From positions 496,001 to 560,000 of the forward strand of contig NC_067206.1 of the NCBI RefSeq assembly GCF_026262505.1: a DNA stretch of 64,000 nucleotides, read 5' to 3'. Shown piece by piece: positions 1-10,137 of this stretch (the first letter of the stretch is position 1; each line of letters starts with the position of its first letter). The stretch is from Trichomonas vaginalis G3 (taxonomy: Eukaryota; Parabasalia; Trichomonadida; Trichomonadidae). The translations under genes and the position numbers were made by a program. A model generated the notes under the pieces. The model was not told where the DNA came from. It worked only from the letters and a program-made list of their open reading frames with translations, and ran no database searches.

Positions 1-792
1 TACATTAAAGCAAGCTTCGTTAAACTGTTGATTAAAAGATCTGATATCTCTTATTGGAGTTTCCATTAAAGTAGGCTGTTCATTCACTGCATCTCGCTGT
101 GTTAATGTCATTGTGGTACTTTTACTTAAAGCAAGCATTGTTTCTTGCATTTTTATTGTTGATTTTTCAATTTGATCTTTATTTGCTTGAACTTTTGTAT
201 ATGTAGCAACATGAGCCAGTAGTTGTTTAATCGAATGGAACTTTAGTGTTATATAGTCATTCAAAGATGTAACTCCTTTTTCTTTGATTGTATTGAATTG
301 TGTGCAAATATCTTGCCATTGTTTACGGAATGTTAAAGTTGAAGATTTCAATTGTGCATTCGAAACAACTCTATTAGAAGGAATTGCTTCCTCAATTGCT
401 TTTATTGACTTATAGTAATAGACTGCGTCGTGATAGAGTGTACGAAAAGACTCTATAGCTGTATTTAATGATTCTACTATATTTGTTTCTGAAAAAACTT
501 TTGCATGGTTATATAACGTAATTTCTTTGACGTTTCGATATAGCTTATCTAATTGTTTCCTAACAAGTATCATGTTTTCTTTGGATGTGATAGTGATGTT
601 TGATGTACTGATTGATTGCAAATCTCGAATTTTTATTGGCTTAGTAATTCGAGGCGAGATACCTGTTGAATTCGAAGGTTTACTCGAAATAGGCACAGTA
701 CTGCTAAGTTTGGACTCTCTGAAGCCCCCGTTGCCTGCGACAGTAGGCGCCAGAAGCGTCTTTCCGGAGAGGGAGAGAGTCCTTCCTCTCAT
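1..792 (-). CDS. Hypothetical coiled-coil protein, C-terminus outside window
   Basis: An open frame runs on the minus strand from an ATG at 790-792 to the window edge without a stop (264 codons). I read it by hand from the complementary strand. The first ~70 residues are rich in Ser, Thr, Pro and Gly (start MRGRTLSLSGKTLL) and look disordered. The rest is rich in Lys, Gln, Glu and Ile with heptad-like spacing and few prolines, so it is probably helical or coiled coil. I recognise no catalytic motif. A TCATT initiator-like site lies 20 nt upstream, which supports this start. It is divergent from the coiled-coil gene at 1133. Function unknown; a cytoskeletal or scaffold role is only a guess from composition. 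Confidence 0.7.
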   Translation of the reverse strand, partial: MRGRTLSLSGKTLLAPTVAGNGGFRESKLSSTVPISSKPSNSTGISPRITKPIKIRDLQSISTSNITITSKENMILVRKQLDKLYRNVKEITLYNHAKVFSETNIVESLNTAIESFRTLYHDAVYYYKSIKAIEEAIPSNRVVSNAQLKSSTLTFRKQWQDICTQFNTIKEKGVTSLNDYITLKFHSIKQLLAHVATYTKVQANKDQIEKSTIKMQETMLALSKSTTMTLTQRDAVNEQPTLMETPIRDIRSFNQQFNEACFNV

Positions 793-1132
793 AATTTTTT
801 GAGAAATTGAATGAAGAACGGTATTTAATTTTAATATCACCATTGCATACCATATAATAATATTTGATTTTTTTGAGTTTTGAGCAAATTGTCAAAATTT
901 TTGTAAGCTTACACTACAGTTAATCTTCATAAAAGTATCATCTATTAGACGAGACTTTTCTATTTCTAACATAATTTAACTAATTTTAATTTTTTTGAGA
1001 AATCTCTTCAATGAATCGGCTATTTCCATCTTGAAAGCATTGGAGAACTATTAATAGAGTACAAAGATGAATTTCTCGATATAATTTATCTTACCGCTTT
1101 CATCAGAAAGTGCACGTTTATTTACTGAGTTG
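793..1132. other. Divergent intergenic region
   Basis: This 340-nt AT-rich spacer separates two divergent coiled-coil genes. Apart from the initiator-like site at 810-814 I see no gene or repeat. A CATCA sequence at about 1101 is a weak initiator candidate for the plus-strand gene. Confidence 0.5.
810..814 (-). promoter_or_regulatory. Initiator-like site (TCATT)
   Basis: Read on the minus strand, TCATT matches the trichomonad initiator consensus TCA(+1)Y(T/A). The predicted +1 A is at 812, 20 nt from the ATG at 792, inside the short 5' leader expected in T. vaginalis. Confidence 0.5.
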
Positions 1133-3910
1133 ATGATTTTGGATGCGGAGAGTTGTCTTTTTCTAACGAATAAGAAACTCTACCAGCTATGCAAACTAAT
1201 AGATCATCTCGGATTCCAAATAGCCCAGCATAATTTCGAAATAGAAATGTTGCGAAAAAAATTTAATTGTTCGTTAGATATTTTAGAGGAGAAATATCAA
1301 AGTAAAGTTCGCGAAAAGTATTTAAAAGGACTCGTAGATCAGGTTGTTAAAGAAGTAGACTTTACATTCAAAGAACGGCACAAAGCCATTCAAGATAAAT
1401 TTATGAATGCAGTTATTTCAATTAATACAGAGATGACTGAATCCGATATAGAATTAAAATCGAATATTAAGAAAGTTGCGCTCATGGTTCAGCAGCTCAA
1501 TCAGGAGATAAACAATAACACAACAGTTATTAATAATTTATGCAATCAGACAATGAAAAATTTAAAAGACCAACTACAAAAAGCGCAAGCCAAACATGAA
1601 GACGCGATAAGATTACATGATAAAGAACAATTAAAACAAGTTCACAATCTTGAAGTAGAAACAAAAGAAAATCTCGCTCATTTAGATGATGACTTCAATG
1701 AATCTGTTGCTCATCTTAAAAAATCATTTCTAGGAACAAATAATAAGAATTTAATCAATAAACTTCAGACCTACAAAGGCGATTTAGAATTCATTGCAGA
1801 GAACTTACAGAACTCAAAAAGTAATGCTAACGATTATATTGGGTTGTATAATATAAATATGCAAAAATGGAAAAAACAATTGCAACAGACACTCAAATCA
1901 TTACCTGATGTGAATGAAAATCCATATAAAGCACAAGATGAAAGTGAGCAAACAGAATATAATAACCAAAAGAAAGAATTACTTGCTCAAAGAGAAAATT
2001 TATTCATATACAGGCAAAATGAGTTATCAGATCTAAAATCTCAGTTACAGACAATCAAGACAACTAAGCTTGAAGTCAAACCTCAAGAAGCAACTGAATA
2101 TATCGAACAAAAATTTAAAGATGAGTTATTAAATCTCAATAATGAACAAGAGGAAGAAGTCAAAGGTGTTGAAGACTCAATAATTCACTTGAACAAAGTA
2201 ATACAAGAGCTAAAAGAAGAGATTGTCGTTCACAAAAAAAGATTACAAGTTCAAATCAACAAAGACAAAGAAGAAATTGAACAAGCAGTTAAGAATCATT
2301 TAAAGAAGATTGATCAAGAAAACAAGAGATATGAAGCAAAATACTTAGATTTAGTAGAAGCTCTTCAATTATTAAAAGGTTTACCAGGAGATGACAAAAA
2401 GATACAGGAAACAGAGAAACTTAGAGATATTCTTAAGCATGAACTTGAATTAGTTAAAAAAGAATCAGCAAATCTTCCAAAAGACGATTTCCAGAAAAAT
2501 GTTGGTTCTTATTTAGAATATCAAAAAGATTTGACTAACTCTGATCTATCAGATTTTGAAAAGCAAGAACAGGTATATATAAATGTCCTTGCACAAACTT
2601 ATAAAAACGGATATGAAAATAAATATAATCGAATTCAAGAAGAAATTGCAACTGAAGTCTCAAGAATACAAGAAGAATTCGAAGCATTGCCATCACAAAG
2701 AGAGAATGTTGATAGCCAACTTCAAAGAAAATATTTAAAAACTCAAAAAGAATTAGAATCAATCGAAATTCCAGATGAATACCAAAAGTTTTTGAAGGAA
2801 ATGGAACTACAAAGGAAGATTATGATTGAGGAAGCTAAATCTCGAATTGCCAAAGAAAAAGAATTATTATTATCTGAGTTCACGCAAAAGTTATCAGAAG
2901 AAGAGAACAGGCATATGAATTACCTTTCAGGTATTTCATTATTCCAGTCTAAAGGAGAAACACAGTATATTCGCGATCAATTCGCTCTTAAGAGGAGAGA
3001 ACTGAGTGAAATAATAGACAAACATAATCAAGAACTTATTGAACTTAAAGAATTCTCTGTAAGAGATATGATTGCGTCTGTTATCAAAGAATATGATGAC
3101 GAAGAATTAAGATTGAACAAGATTCTCGCAGAACTTAATGTTGAATCACATAACAAACTCGTTCAAGCTCAAAATGCTCGTAAAGTTGCTGTCGCTACTC
3201 TTCAAAATACCATTTTGAACGAAAGAAAGAAAAATCATTCCGACCAAAATCAATACAGAAAAATGCAGAAAGAACAAGACCCGCAGGAGATGATGGACGA
3301 GTTACAGAAGAAGCTTGATATGATTACTGGATCGATATCCAACTTGTGGATCAAAGAAAAAGAGAGAAGCAAAGGAGTCAGAGAAAGAAAAGTCCAAGAA
3401 TTTCTAAAAATCCAAAAAGGACTTGCTGATGAAAAATTACAGAAAACTCTTGACCTGGAGAAAACCGCGAAAGAGAATGAAAGTGAGTATCAAAGCAGAG
3501 AAAACATGAACCTTGATGACATAGAAAACAAATCAGACAGCTATGAAAGCGAACTTGCAAAACTTCGTGAAAGTTTGCAAATAAAGAGAAAAAGATTTGC
3601 TGAAATTAAAGATGAGTATGAATCTCAACGAAACAACTTCCAACAGTTATATAACTCTAAATCATCCAGACCGGAAGAGATCAGTCGTATAGACCGTCTA
3701 GATAATCAGCTCAAAATGCTTGAAGGACATAAGAAACAACTCCTTAAAGATTTCAAACTCATCAAAGAGCAATTAATTATGAATGATGATGTAATCACAT
3801 CACGTTTTGGAGTTTCTCCAAATGTCAGCATATTAAGAGCTGCTTCTTCAATGCAACCAGCTAGACCATTTACTGCCACTCCAGGACTTAGAAAGCCAAT
3901 TAAGAGATAA
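1133..3910 (+). CDS. Large coiled-coil protein, function unknown
   Basis: The frame encodes 925 residues from the ATG at 1133; the TTG one codon earlier is not a likely start. Nearly the whole protein is Lys/Glu/Gln/Leu-rich helix with heptad character, from about residue 30 to 880, broken by a few short turns. The last ~40 residues are a Ser/Pro/Arg-rich basic tail ending in RKPIKR. No enzyme motif is visible. Long single coiled coils with basic tails are typical of cytoskeletal linkers, for example flagellar or cytoskeletal-filament proteins of trichomonads, but nothing in the sequence fixes the role. It is divergent from the gene at 1-792. Confidence 0.85.
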   Translation: MILDAESCLFLTNKKLYQLCKLIDHLGFQIAQHNFEIEMLRKKFNCSLDILEEKYQSKVREKYLKGLVDQVVKEVDFTFKERHKAIQDKFMNAVISINTEMTESDIELKSNIKKVALMVQQLNQEINNNTTVINNLCNQTMKNLKDQLQKAQAKHEDAIRLHDKEQLKQVHNLEVETKENLAHLDDDFNESVAHLKKSFLGTNNKNLINKLQTYKGDLEFIAENLQNSKSNANDYIGLYNINMQKWKKQLQQTLKSLPDVNENPYKAQDESEQTEYNNQKKELLAQRENLFIYRQNELSDLKSQLQTIKTTKLEVKPQEATEYIEQKFKDELLNLNNEQEEEVKGVEDSIIHLNKVIQELKEEIVVHKKRLQVQINKDKEEIEQAVKNHLKKIDQENKRYEAKYLDLVEALQLLKGLPGDDKKIQETEKLRDILKHELELVKKESANLPKDDFQKNVGSYLEYQKDLTNSDLSDFEKQEQVYINVLAQTYKNGYENKYNRIQEEIATEVSRIQEEFEALPSQRENVDSQLQRKYLKTQKELESIEIPDEYQKFLKEMELQRKIMIEEAKSRIAKEKELLLSEFTQKLSEEENRHMNYLSGISLFQSKGETQYIRDQFALKRRELSEIIDKHNQELIELKEFSVRDMIASVIKEYDDEELRLNKILAELNVESHNKLVQAQNARKVAVATLQNTILNERKKNHSDQNQYRKMQKEQDPQEMMDELQKKLDMITGSISNLWIKEKERSKGVRERKVQEFLKIQKGLADEKLQKTLDLEKTAKENESEYQSRENMNLDDIENKSDSYESELAKLRESLQIKRKRFAEIKDEYESQRNNFQQLYNSKSSRPEEISRIDRLDNQLKMLEGHKKQLLKDFKLIKEQLIMNDDVITSRFGVSPNVSILRAASSMQPARPFTATPGLRKPIKR

Positions 3911-4316
3911 CTTAGTTTTATGCATGTATATATATTATTTTATTGTTTGAAATAAATGTTTGTATTAGTTATTATAGAATTTGAATTTAATTTTATTCAA
4001 TAATCATTCAAATAGAGATCAATCTCAGCTGTTGCAAAAATAAACCATCAAAAGTCGCGCGATCAAGAGGAGAATTATCAGAAGTGAACTTATATGATCT
4101 AATTAGCCTGTTCTTCACCACATAAAATGATGATATTCGTTTGACGGCATTTGAATTTGATGGGAATTGTTGCATGAAGAAAAATTCTATTGTATTTGAA
4201 TGCAGATCCTTTATGTGTTGATTTTTGAAACGAGTGCTCGCTTGTGTATTGAAAATTGTATCAAAAATTTTTTACTCTCAAAATAATTTTATGTAAAGTT
4301 CACAAATTATCGTTCA
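3911..4316. other. Intergenic region with a short minus-strand open stretch
   Basis: This ~410-nt spacer follows the coiled-coil gene. On the minus strand an open frame runs from about 4268 to a stop at 4008-4010, with its only ATG at 4175 (55 codons). Its codons look more coding-like than most of the spacer, with little stop-biased AT sequence. It could be the relic of a gene C-terminus, but I do not recognise it and it has no good start. Confidence 0.3.
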
Positions 4317-4321
4317 TCATA
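4317..4321 (+). promoter_or_regulatory. Initiator-like site (TCATA)
   Basis: TCATA matches TCA(+1)Y(T/A) and ends directly before the ATG at 4322 of the beta-amylase gene, so the leader would be only 3 nt. Very short leaders are known in T. vaginalis. The overlapping TCATC at 4314-4318 is a weaker match. Confidence 0.45.
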
Positions 4322-5629
4322 ATGATTTTAACATTTTTCATCACCCTAGTCCTTTTAATCAGTTCCTATTACCTCTTAAGGAGATTATTCCGTACCAAGA
4401 AAGTCAAGAAACCAACTCAGTTCTTTGTTATGGCTCCATTAGATCTTATGGATCTTAATGGCAAAATGATCAATCCCGACATCATTGAAATATGGCTTTA
4501 TAAGCTTTCCAAGATCCCAATTGATGGAATAATGATTGATGTCTGGTGGGGAATCACTGAACCAGAACCAGACAAATACAATTTCGACGGATATCATGAA
4601 TTTTTCGATCTCTGCAAGAAATACGGTCTCAAGATCATCCCGATCATGTCTTGGCACGCATGTGGTGGTAATGTTGGTGATACAGTCAACATTCCTTTGC
4701 CAAATTGGGTTGAAAAAGAGAACTTCTTCTACAAAGATGCAAGTGGCAGTGTCGATCATGAGTGCATTTCCTTATTCTACGATCAGTGTTTGATGAAGAA
4801 CACTACAGTCGTTGGAGTTTACTCTCAATTCATGATTGCATTCCGTGACTCTTTTGCAGAGGAAATTAAGAATGGCCACATTGCTTGCATTGATGTAGGA
4901 CTCGGTCCATGTGGCGAATGCAGATATCCAGGCTACAGACAACCATGGAATTATCCAGGTGCAGGAGCCATCCAAGTTTACGACGATCAAGCCCTCGAAA
5001 TCATGAAGAAGTGCAACATCGTACCACCAGAAGGCGCAAACGATTACAATGTCCTTCCAACAAAATCAGAATTTTGGACAAATATCGAGGAGAACAAGGA
5101 AGCACTCAAATTTTTCGATTGGTACAACTTAATGCTTGCCGAACATGCCGATAGAGTACTCATTGAAGCTCGAAGAATCTTTGGAGACGAAATGGAGCTT
5201 GTTGCAAAGATTCCAGGACTTCATTGGTGGTCAGACCATCCATCTCATGCTGCTGAAGCTACAGCTGGTCTTTATTCCTACAACGATGACACAGGATATG
5301 AAAGACTTTGCAGATCTTTCGCAAAATTCAATGTCACCCTTGATTTCTCATGTCTCGAACTTACAAAGAACGAAGAGTCCTACTCACAGCCAGAGAAACT
5401 CGTCAGAACTGTCATGGAAAAGGCTGAAGAGCAGGGAATCATGTTTGAAGGAGAAAACGCTCTTGAATGTTATGACAGCGGTTCATATCAACGCTCTCTT
5501 CAATGGAGTATTGAAGGATTACACAGATACACCTTCTTGAGAATTGGCCCAACAATGATGAAGTTTTCTAACTGGGTAATGTTTAATCAGTTCGCAAGAG
5601 ACATGAGAGCTGATGTTGTTTATATATAA
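4322..5629 (+). CDS. Beta-amylase (glycoside hydrolase family 14) with N-terminal membrane anchor
   Basis: The 435-residue protein releases maltose from the non-reducing ends of starch or glycogen. Family motifs are clear: DVWWG near residue 77, HACGGNVGD near 113 (HQCGGNVGD in plants), GPCGECRYPGY with the likely acid Glu199, SCLEL with the likely base Glu346, and GENALECYD near 380. I chose the ATG at 4322 because the upstream TTG-started extension is unlikely and an initiator-like TCATA abuts this ATG. Residues 1-20 form a hydrophobic segment followed by RRLFRTKK, which reads as a signal anchor or uncleaved signal peptide; plant beta-amylases are mostly soluble or plastid proteins. It is slightly shorter than plant enzymes. 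The product probably acts in the secretory path, at the cell surface or in lysosomes on host or bacterial glucans. Confidence 0.93.
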   Translation: MILTFFITLVLLISSYYLLRRLFRTKKVKKPTQFFVMAPLDLMDLNGKMINPDIIEIWLYKLSKIPIDGIMIDVWWGITEPEPDKYNFDGYHEFFDLCKKYGLKIIPIMSWHACGGNVGDTVNIPLPNWVEKENFFYKDASGSVDHECISLFYDQCLMKNTTVVGVYSQFMIAFRDSFAEEIKNGHIACIDVGLGPCGECRYPGYRQPWNYPGAGAIQVYDDQALEIMKKCNIVPPEGANDYNVLPTKSEFWTNIEENKEALKFFDWYNLMLAEHADRVLIEARRIFGDEMELVAKIPGLHWWSDHPSHAAEATAGLYSYNDDTGYERLCRSFAKFNVTLDFSCLELTKNEESYSQPEKLVRTVMEKAEEQGIMFEGENALECYDSGSYQRSLQWSIEGLHRYTFLRIGPTMMKFSNWVMFNQFARDMRADVVYI

Positions 5630-6126
5630 TCTATTAAATAAACTATCTTTCTTTTGATTAAATTACATTGTTTTCATTTATTATGAAATTGTATTAATAT
5701 TTTCTGTATTTTGTATGAAATCTATACATGTAATACAATTTTAATGGTTAAAGTATGCATAAAACTTGTTACGATATTCGTCTTTTACGATGTTTCTATC
5801 AAATTGCGAATGGTAATTCTTCCACAAATGGTTTTGTAGGAGGATTAATTTGAGAAAATGCAAATATGCGCTATAACAAACATTTTCAATTATGAATGAC
5901 ATCATCCTTTTCGAATTTTGAAATTTCGCCAAAATTTTCATTGTTGGGCTCCATCTTTTTGTGAAATTTATAAGTGGTTAAGTGTATGCATGCAATTTAC
6001 TAATAGATGTAAAATTTGGCGGTTTCCGCTCTTCGAGATGTAACGATAACAGTGAAAAAAAATTGAATAATCCGCTAATTGAGAAGTATTGAATTATTAT
6101 TATCGTTTAAAATCGACAAAGGCCCG
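5630..6126. other. Intergenic region
   Basis: This ~500-nt AT-rich spacer lies between the beta-amylase and phosphotransferase genes. TAAA motifs follow the amylase stop and may serve as the polyadenylation signal. A 66-codon minus-strand open frame (5741-5941) has no recognisable product and no initiator. I see no RNA gene. Confidence 0.5.
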
Positions 6127-7350
6127 ATGCAAATCTTTACAGAGGACGAGCTTCAGGCAGCCAAGAATCATAAATATTCCGGAACAGACGATTCTCTTCT
6201 CGTACGCTTCTGTTTGAAGTACATTTGGAACTGGATGGTCGAGAAATTCCCAATGTGGCTTGCACCCAATGTAATCACACTTACAGGCTTCCTATTCGAA
6301 GTTGTATCATTCCTGATCTCATTCATTGCATCAAACTGCATGAGCAAGTCATTACCAGGTTGGGTTTGCATCTTAGATGGTGTCTTCCTCCTCATTTACC
6401 AAACTCTTGATAACCTCGATGGCAAACAAGCTAGAAGAACCGGTTCCTCATCCGCTCTTGGCCAATTCTTTGACCATGGCTGCGATGCTATCACCGGTTG
6501 CTTAGAATTAATGAAAGTATCCATGGTATTGGACTTCGGACCTTCTGTTAAAACGCTAATATTCGTCTCTTGCATGGGTATTGGCTTCTTACTCACAACA
6601 TGGGTAGAATTCTGCACTCACAAGTTCTACCTCGGCTACTTGAACGGACCAGATGAGGGTCTTTTCATTCTCGGTGTTGTTCAAATCCTCGTTGGTATCA
6701 AGCCCGATCTAAAGTCAAAGTTCGATTCCAAGTTTATTAACTACGGATTCTTAATATGCTTCGCACTTACAATCTGCCTTGTTATCTTCGATGTACTTGT
6801 CGAAACATTCCAAAATCCAGCCATCTTCTGCCGTGGAATTGCTTCTGTCATCCCATGTTGGATTACATTCTCAATTTTCCTCGGTCATGCAATCAGATAT
6901 AACTTCGAAAACTTATCTCCATTCTTCATCATGTTATGCGGCCTTGTTCTTCAATTTGGCGGTCAAATGATTATTATCGCAATTATTACAGCCAGACCAG
7001 CCAAACGTCTTTACAGCAAAGTTGTTATACTTGAATGGATTGTCCTCTTGATTCCTTTCATTCCAGGCTTCAAATCCGACAATCTTTTCTGGCAAATTTG
7101 CTTCTACGCTCACCTTCTCGTTATGCTTGTTACAGACATCAACGTTGTTTACAGTCTTTCTACTGGCATTGGCATTCCAATCTTCCACATCATTCCAAAG
7201 CCACCGCCAGAGCAGAACGACCAAGAGGCTGAAGACGTTCTCAACCTCGTTATCAACATCGAAGACGATGCCGATGTTGATAAACTTGCTGCACCAGTTA
7301 GTGACGACATTCAAATTGAAGTACCTGATGAAGAAAATCCAACTGTTTAA
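6127..7350 (+). CDS. CDP-alcohol phosphotransferase (ethanolamine/choline phosphotransferase)
   Basis: The 407-residue integral membrane enzyme transfers phosphoethanolamine or phosphocholine from the CDP-alcohol to diacylglycerol, the last step of the Kennedy pathway, normally in the ER or Golgi. The full signature DGxxARx8GxxxDxxxD is present, starting at Asp98 (DGKQAR, then GQFFDHGCD). About eight to ten hydrophobic segments follow, spread over residues 55-365. The C-terminal ~50 residues are acidic and cytosolic-looking. I start at the ATG at 6127 rather than the TTG at 6079, because the segment just after it (MQIFTEDEL) matches the usual soluble N-terminus. Whether ethanolamine or choline is the substrate cannot be told from these motifs. 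Confidence 0.93.
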   Translation: MQIFTEDELQAAKNHKYSGTDDSLLVRFCLKYIWNWMVEKFPMWLAPNVITLTGFLFEVVSFLISFIASNCMSKSLPGWVCILDGVFLLIYQTLDNLDGKQARRTGSSSALGQFFDHGCDAITGCLELMKVSMVLDFGPSVKTLIFVSCMGIGFLLTTWVEFCTHKFYLGYLNGPDEGLFILGVVQILVGIKPDLKSKFDSKFINYGFLICFALTICLVIFDVLVETFQNPAIFCRGIASVIPCWITFSIFLGHAIRYNFENLSPFFIMLCGLVLQFGGQMIIIAIITARPAKRLYSKVVILEWIVLLIPFIPGFKSDNLFWQICFYAHLLVMLVTDINVVYSLSTGIGIPIFHIIPKPPPEQNDQEAEDVLNLVINIEDDADVDKLAAPVSDDIQIEVPDEENPTV

Positions 7351-7755
7351 CTTCTTTTTACTGTTTAATTATAACTAAATATCGATGTTTTACCTTTCAA
7401 AAATGTTATTTAACCATCTTTTGTAACTTAAAATCTCCAAATTTTTTTCAAATTCCATTTTTTGGTTTGAAAAAATTATAAAATTATCTTCAATTTTTAT
7501 TTTTCAAGAAAAATTTGGAAAAATTTAGAAAATTTAAATCTATGATTAATTAGTATATTTGTTTTAAAACGAATTTTCCACTGAGAGTTTGGATTAATTC
7601 AAAATTTTGATAAAATTTTATTTAAATTCGGGCCATTTATGCAATATGATTCTTAATTTTACACACACATCAATCCACTTAAATAATTATGTAGTAGTAA
7701 TTTCAAAAAAGTGTATTTATAAACATTTATTAAACAAAATTTCAAAACAATTAAG
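7351..7755. other. Convergent intergenic region
   Basis: This 405-nt, very AT-rich spacer lies between two convergent genes (phosphotransferase and golgin). It shows homopolymeric A and T runs only. A plus-strand open frame at 7607-7933 reaches into the golgin gene antisense and is not a credible gene. Confidence 0.5.
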
Positions 7756-10137
7756 TTATTTGAAGAAGAATCGCGATGTTCTCGTAATGAGTTGTTGTGA
7801 TCTATCATATTCACGCGAAGCAACTGCAATCTGCTCCTTCGTACAGCCGACCAAATCCAAAATAAGAGGAACCATAGTGTTTCTAGAGCTGTTTTCTTCA
7901 GAAAAGAACTGCAAAAGAGTTCTCCTCAAGTAAGCCATTGTTACATCATTGGATTCCTGTGACTTTGACTTGGATTTCTGGTTCTGTTGAGGTTTCAAAG
8001 TGAAATTAATGAAGTTTTCGATAGTTTTGATGGATTTTATTGGTCTTAACTTCTCTAATTCTTGATTCAACGCTTTGTTCTCTTCAACAAGCATCGTATA
8101 AAGTCTGTTTGATTTCTCCATCATCGCGGAAAGTTGTCTGTTTTTGTTCATTAAGTCAATTGAAGCTTGATTATTGGCCAATTTGGACTCTAGCTCTGTT
8201 TTATCCATCTCCAGTTTGGATATAAGGTCTGACTGGTCTTTGTTTGAGGCAACAGAAAGCTGTGCGATCTTTTCTGTCAATTGACAAATTTCAACTCTTA
8301 ATTCTTCAATGGTTGTGCTCTTTGCGGCATCCTGTTTGTTGTACATTTGTATTGTATCCTTGAGTTTGTTGATAATTTGCTCTTTATCATTGAGTAATTG
8401 GGTTAATCTGTCATTTTGAGTTGTTTCATTCGAAAGATCTTGGGATTTAGTGGTTATTTCCAATCTGGCTGATCTAAGCTCTTCTTGTAAATCATCGTTG
8501 GCCTTCTGAACACCTCGTAATCCTTCAATTTCAACTCTTAATTCTGCAATTGTTTTATTAAGGCTCTGAATTTCAACTCCATCACTTGCGATTGTCTTCT
8601 TGTATCCAGATGCTTCATCTCCTTGCTTCTTTAGCTTTAATTTCAGTCCATCTATTTCATCTTGGAATTTCTTTCTTTCGTCTTCAATTCCGTGGACTTC
8701 TGTGTTATGCTGTTCGATGCTGTCGCGAAGTTGGTTCTTCAATTGATGGATTCTTTCCTTTGCTTTCGCATTATTCAACTCTGTGATGGAAATAAGGGTC
8801 TTTTTGTCTTCATTTAGGGTTGCAATTGTTCCTTCAAGTTCTTTGATCTTGTTGTTGAGGTTAGAAATTGTTTCGTCGTTGGATTGATTTTTAGATTTTA
8901 ATTCTTGAAGAATTTGATCAGAATTCTTGTTGTTTTGTTGACTTTCAGAGTATTTGGAGTTCAAATCCGTAAGTTGGTCTTCTTTTTCTTTCAAATTATT
9001 TTCGGATGTTTCTAATTTTTGTTTTAGTTCAGTTAACTGATCATTTAGTGCTTTAATCTTACTTTCATATTCATCAGTTTGTTTTTTGATGGTTTCTGAT
9101 TGATTTGCTTTGGAAGATTCGATCTCAGATTTTATATTTTGAGTTTCCTTTGACATTTCTGCTTTTTCTGCTGTAAGACTTTGTACTTTAGCATTCAAAT
9201 CGTTGATTGTTGCATTAAATTTGGCGTTTTCTTCTTTTGAATTTGTTTCGAAAATTTTATTTTGTTTTTCAGCTTCTTCAAGCTTATTTTTGAGTTCTTC
9301 TAAACTTTGAGTCTTAGTATTTACTGATTCTGTAAGTTTAGAAATCTCTGATTCGTAGTTTTCCTTTTGCTGATTGATTTGATTTTGAAGTTGTTGAATT
9401 TTCTGTTGGTTTTCGAAATTTTGGCTTTGATATTGATCTACGGACTTTTGTAAGTTTTCAATTGCTGTTTTATCCGCTTCGTTCATATTAGATGAGCTCA
9501 AATTTTCATTTCGTAATTTATCTCTTTCAGATTTGAGAGATTCGATCTGAGATTGCGCAGATTGTAATTGTGATACGAGGTCAGATATTTTCGATTTACC
9601 AAGATTAATAATTTTTTGATTTTCGTTCTCTTTTTCTTGTAATTTTGATTTTAGCTCGGAAATTTGCTGTGAAAGTTCATCATTTGAGTTTTGATTGGAT
9701 GATAATGCTGCATTGTTTTGTTTTAAGTCCGAAATTTCTTGTTCTAAGCGAATTTTAATCGAAGCAAGTTCATCAACTATTTCTTTTTCATCATTGTATA
9801 GTTTATTGCTTTCTTCAAGCTGAGACTTGAGGTTTTTGATTTCATTTTCGTAGTTTTGATTCGAATCAATTTGGATTAAATTATTGGTCTCTTCTTTCTT
9901 TTCATCCTGCTTAGCCGACATTTCTTTAATGATAGTATTAAGTGTCTCAACCTTTTCTTTTAAGCATTTTAATTCTAATTCCTTTGTTTGAAGAGTTTGT
10001 TGAAGAGATTGAGCAATTTCACGCGCTTTGTTCTTTGAGGTGGTCTCCTTTTCTTTAATTCTCATTAACGTTGCACAAATTTCTTTCAATTTGTCAACGT
10101 CATTGATACCTTTCAATTGATCAGGAGAAAGCGACAT
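7756..10137 (-). CDS. Golgin-like coiled-coil protein with C-terminal GRIP-like domain
   Basis: The 793-residue protein is almost pure coiled coil (Gln/Glu/Lys/Leu/Ser-rich) from about residue 25 to 700. The last 60 residues contain YLRRTLLQFF, then VPLILDLVGCTKEQ, which has the layout of a GRIP domain (a tyrosine helix followed by a second helix ending in an S/TKEE-like cap). GRIP domains bind Arl1-GTP on the trans-Golgi network, so this is probably a vesicle-tethering golgin. The ATG at 10135-10137 is the first in frame after an upstream stop. Its neighbour is a Rab gene on the same strand, which fits the trafficking theme but may be chance. The GRIP call is by eye; a generic coiled-coil protein is the alternative. 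Confidence 0.75.
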   Translation of the reverse strand: MSLSPDQLKGINDVDKLKEICATLMRIKEKETTSKNKAREIAQSLQQTLQTKELELKCLKEKVETLNTIIKEMSAKQDEKKEETNNLIQIDSNQNYENEIKNLKSQLEESNKLYNDEKEIVDELASIKIRLEQEISDLKQNNAALSSNQNSNDELSQQISELKSKLQEKENENQKIINLGKSKISDLVSQLQSAQSQIESLKSERDKLRNENLSSSNMNEADKTAIENLQKSVDQYQSQNFENQQKIQQLQNQINQQKENYESEISKLTESVNTKTQSLEELKNKLEEAEKQNKIFETNSKEENAKFNATINDLNAKVQSLTAEKAEMSKETQNIKSEIESSKANQSETIKKQTDEYESKIKALNDQLTELKQKLETSENNLKEKEDQLTDLNSKYSESQQNNKNSDQILQELKSKNQSNDETISNLNNKIKELEGTIATLNEDKKTLISITELNNAKAKERIHQLKNQLRDSIEQHNTEVHGIEDERKKFQDEIDGLKLKLKKQGDEASGYKKTIASDGVEIQSLNKTIAELRVEIEGLRGVQKANDDLQEELRSARLEITTKSQDLSNETTQNDRLTQLLNDKEQIINKLKDTIQMYNKQDAAKSTTIEELRVEICQLTEKIAQLSVASNKDQSDLISKLEMDKTELESKLANNQASIDLMNKNRQLSAMMEKSNRLYTMLVEENKALNQELEKLRPIKSIKTIENFINFTLKPQQNQKSKSKSQESNDVTMAYLRRTLLQFFSEENSSRNTMVPLILDLVGCTKEQIAVASREYDRSQQLITRTSRFFFK

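Noticed and set aside
5741-5941. 66-codon minus-strand frame between amylase and phosphotransferase genes
   Set aside because: It has an ATG but no initiator, no recognisable domain and AT-driven composition; kept only as a note on the spacer.
7607-7933. 108-codon plus-strand frame overlapping the golgin 3' end
   Set aside because: It is mostly antisense to the golgin gene and otherwise AT-rich spacer.
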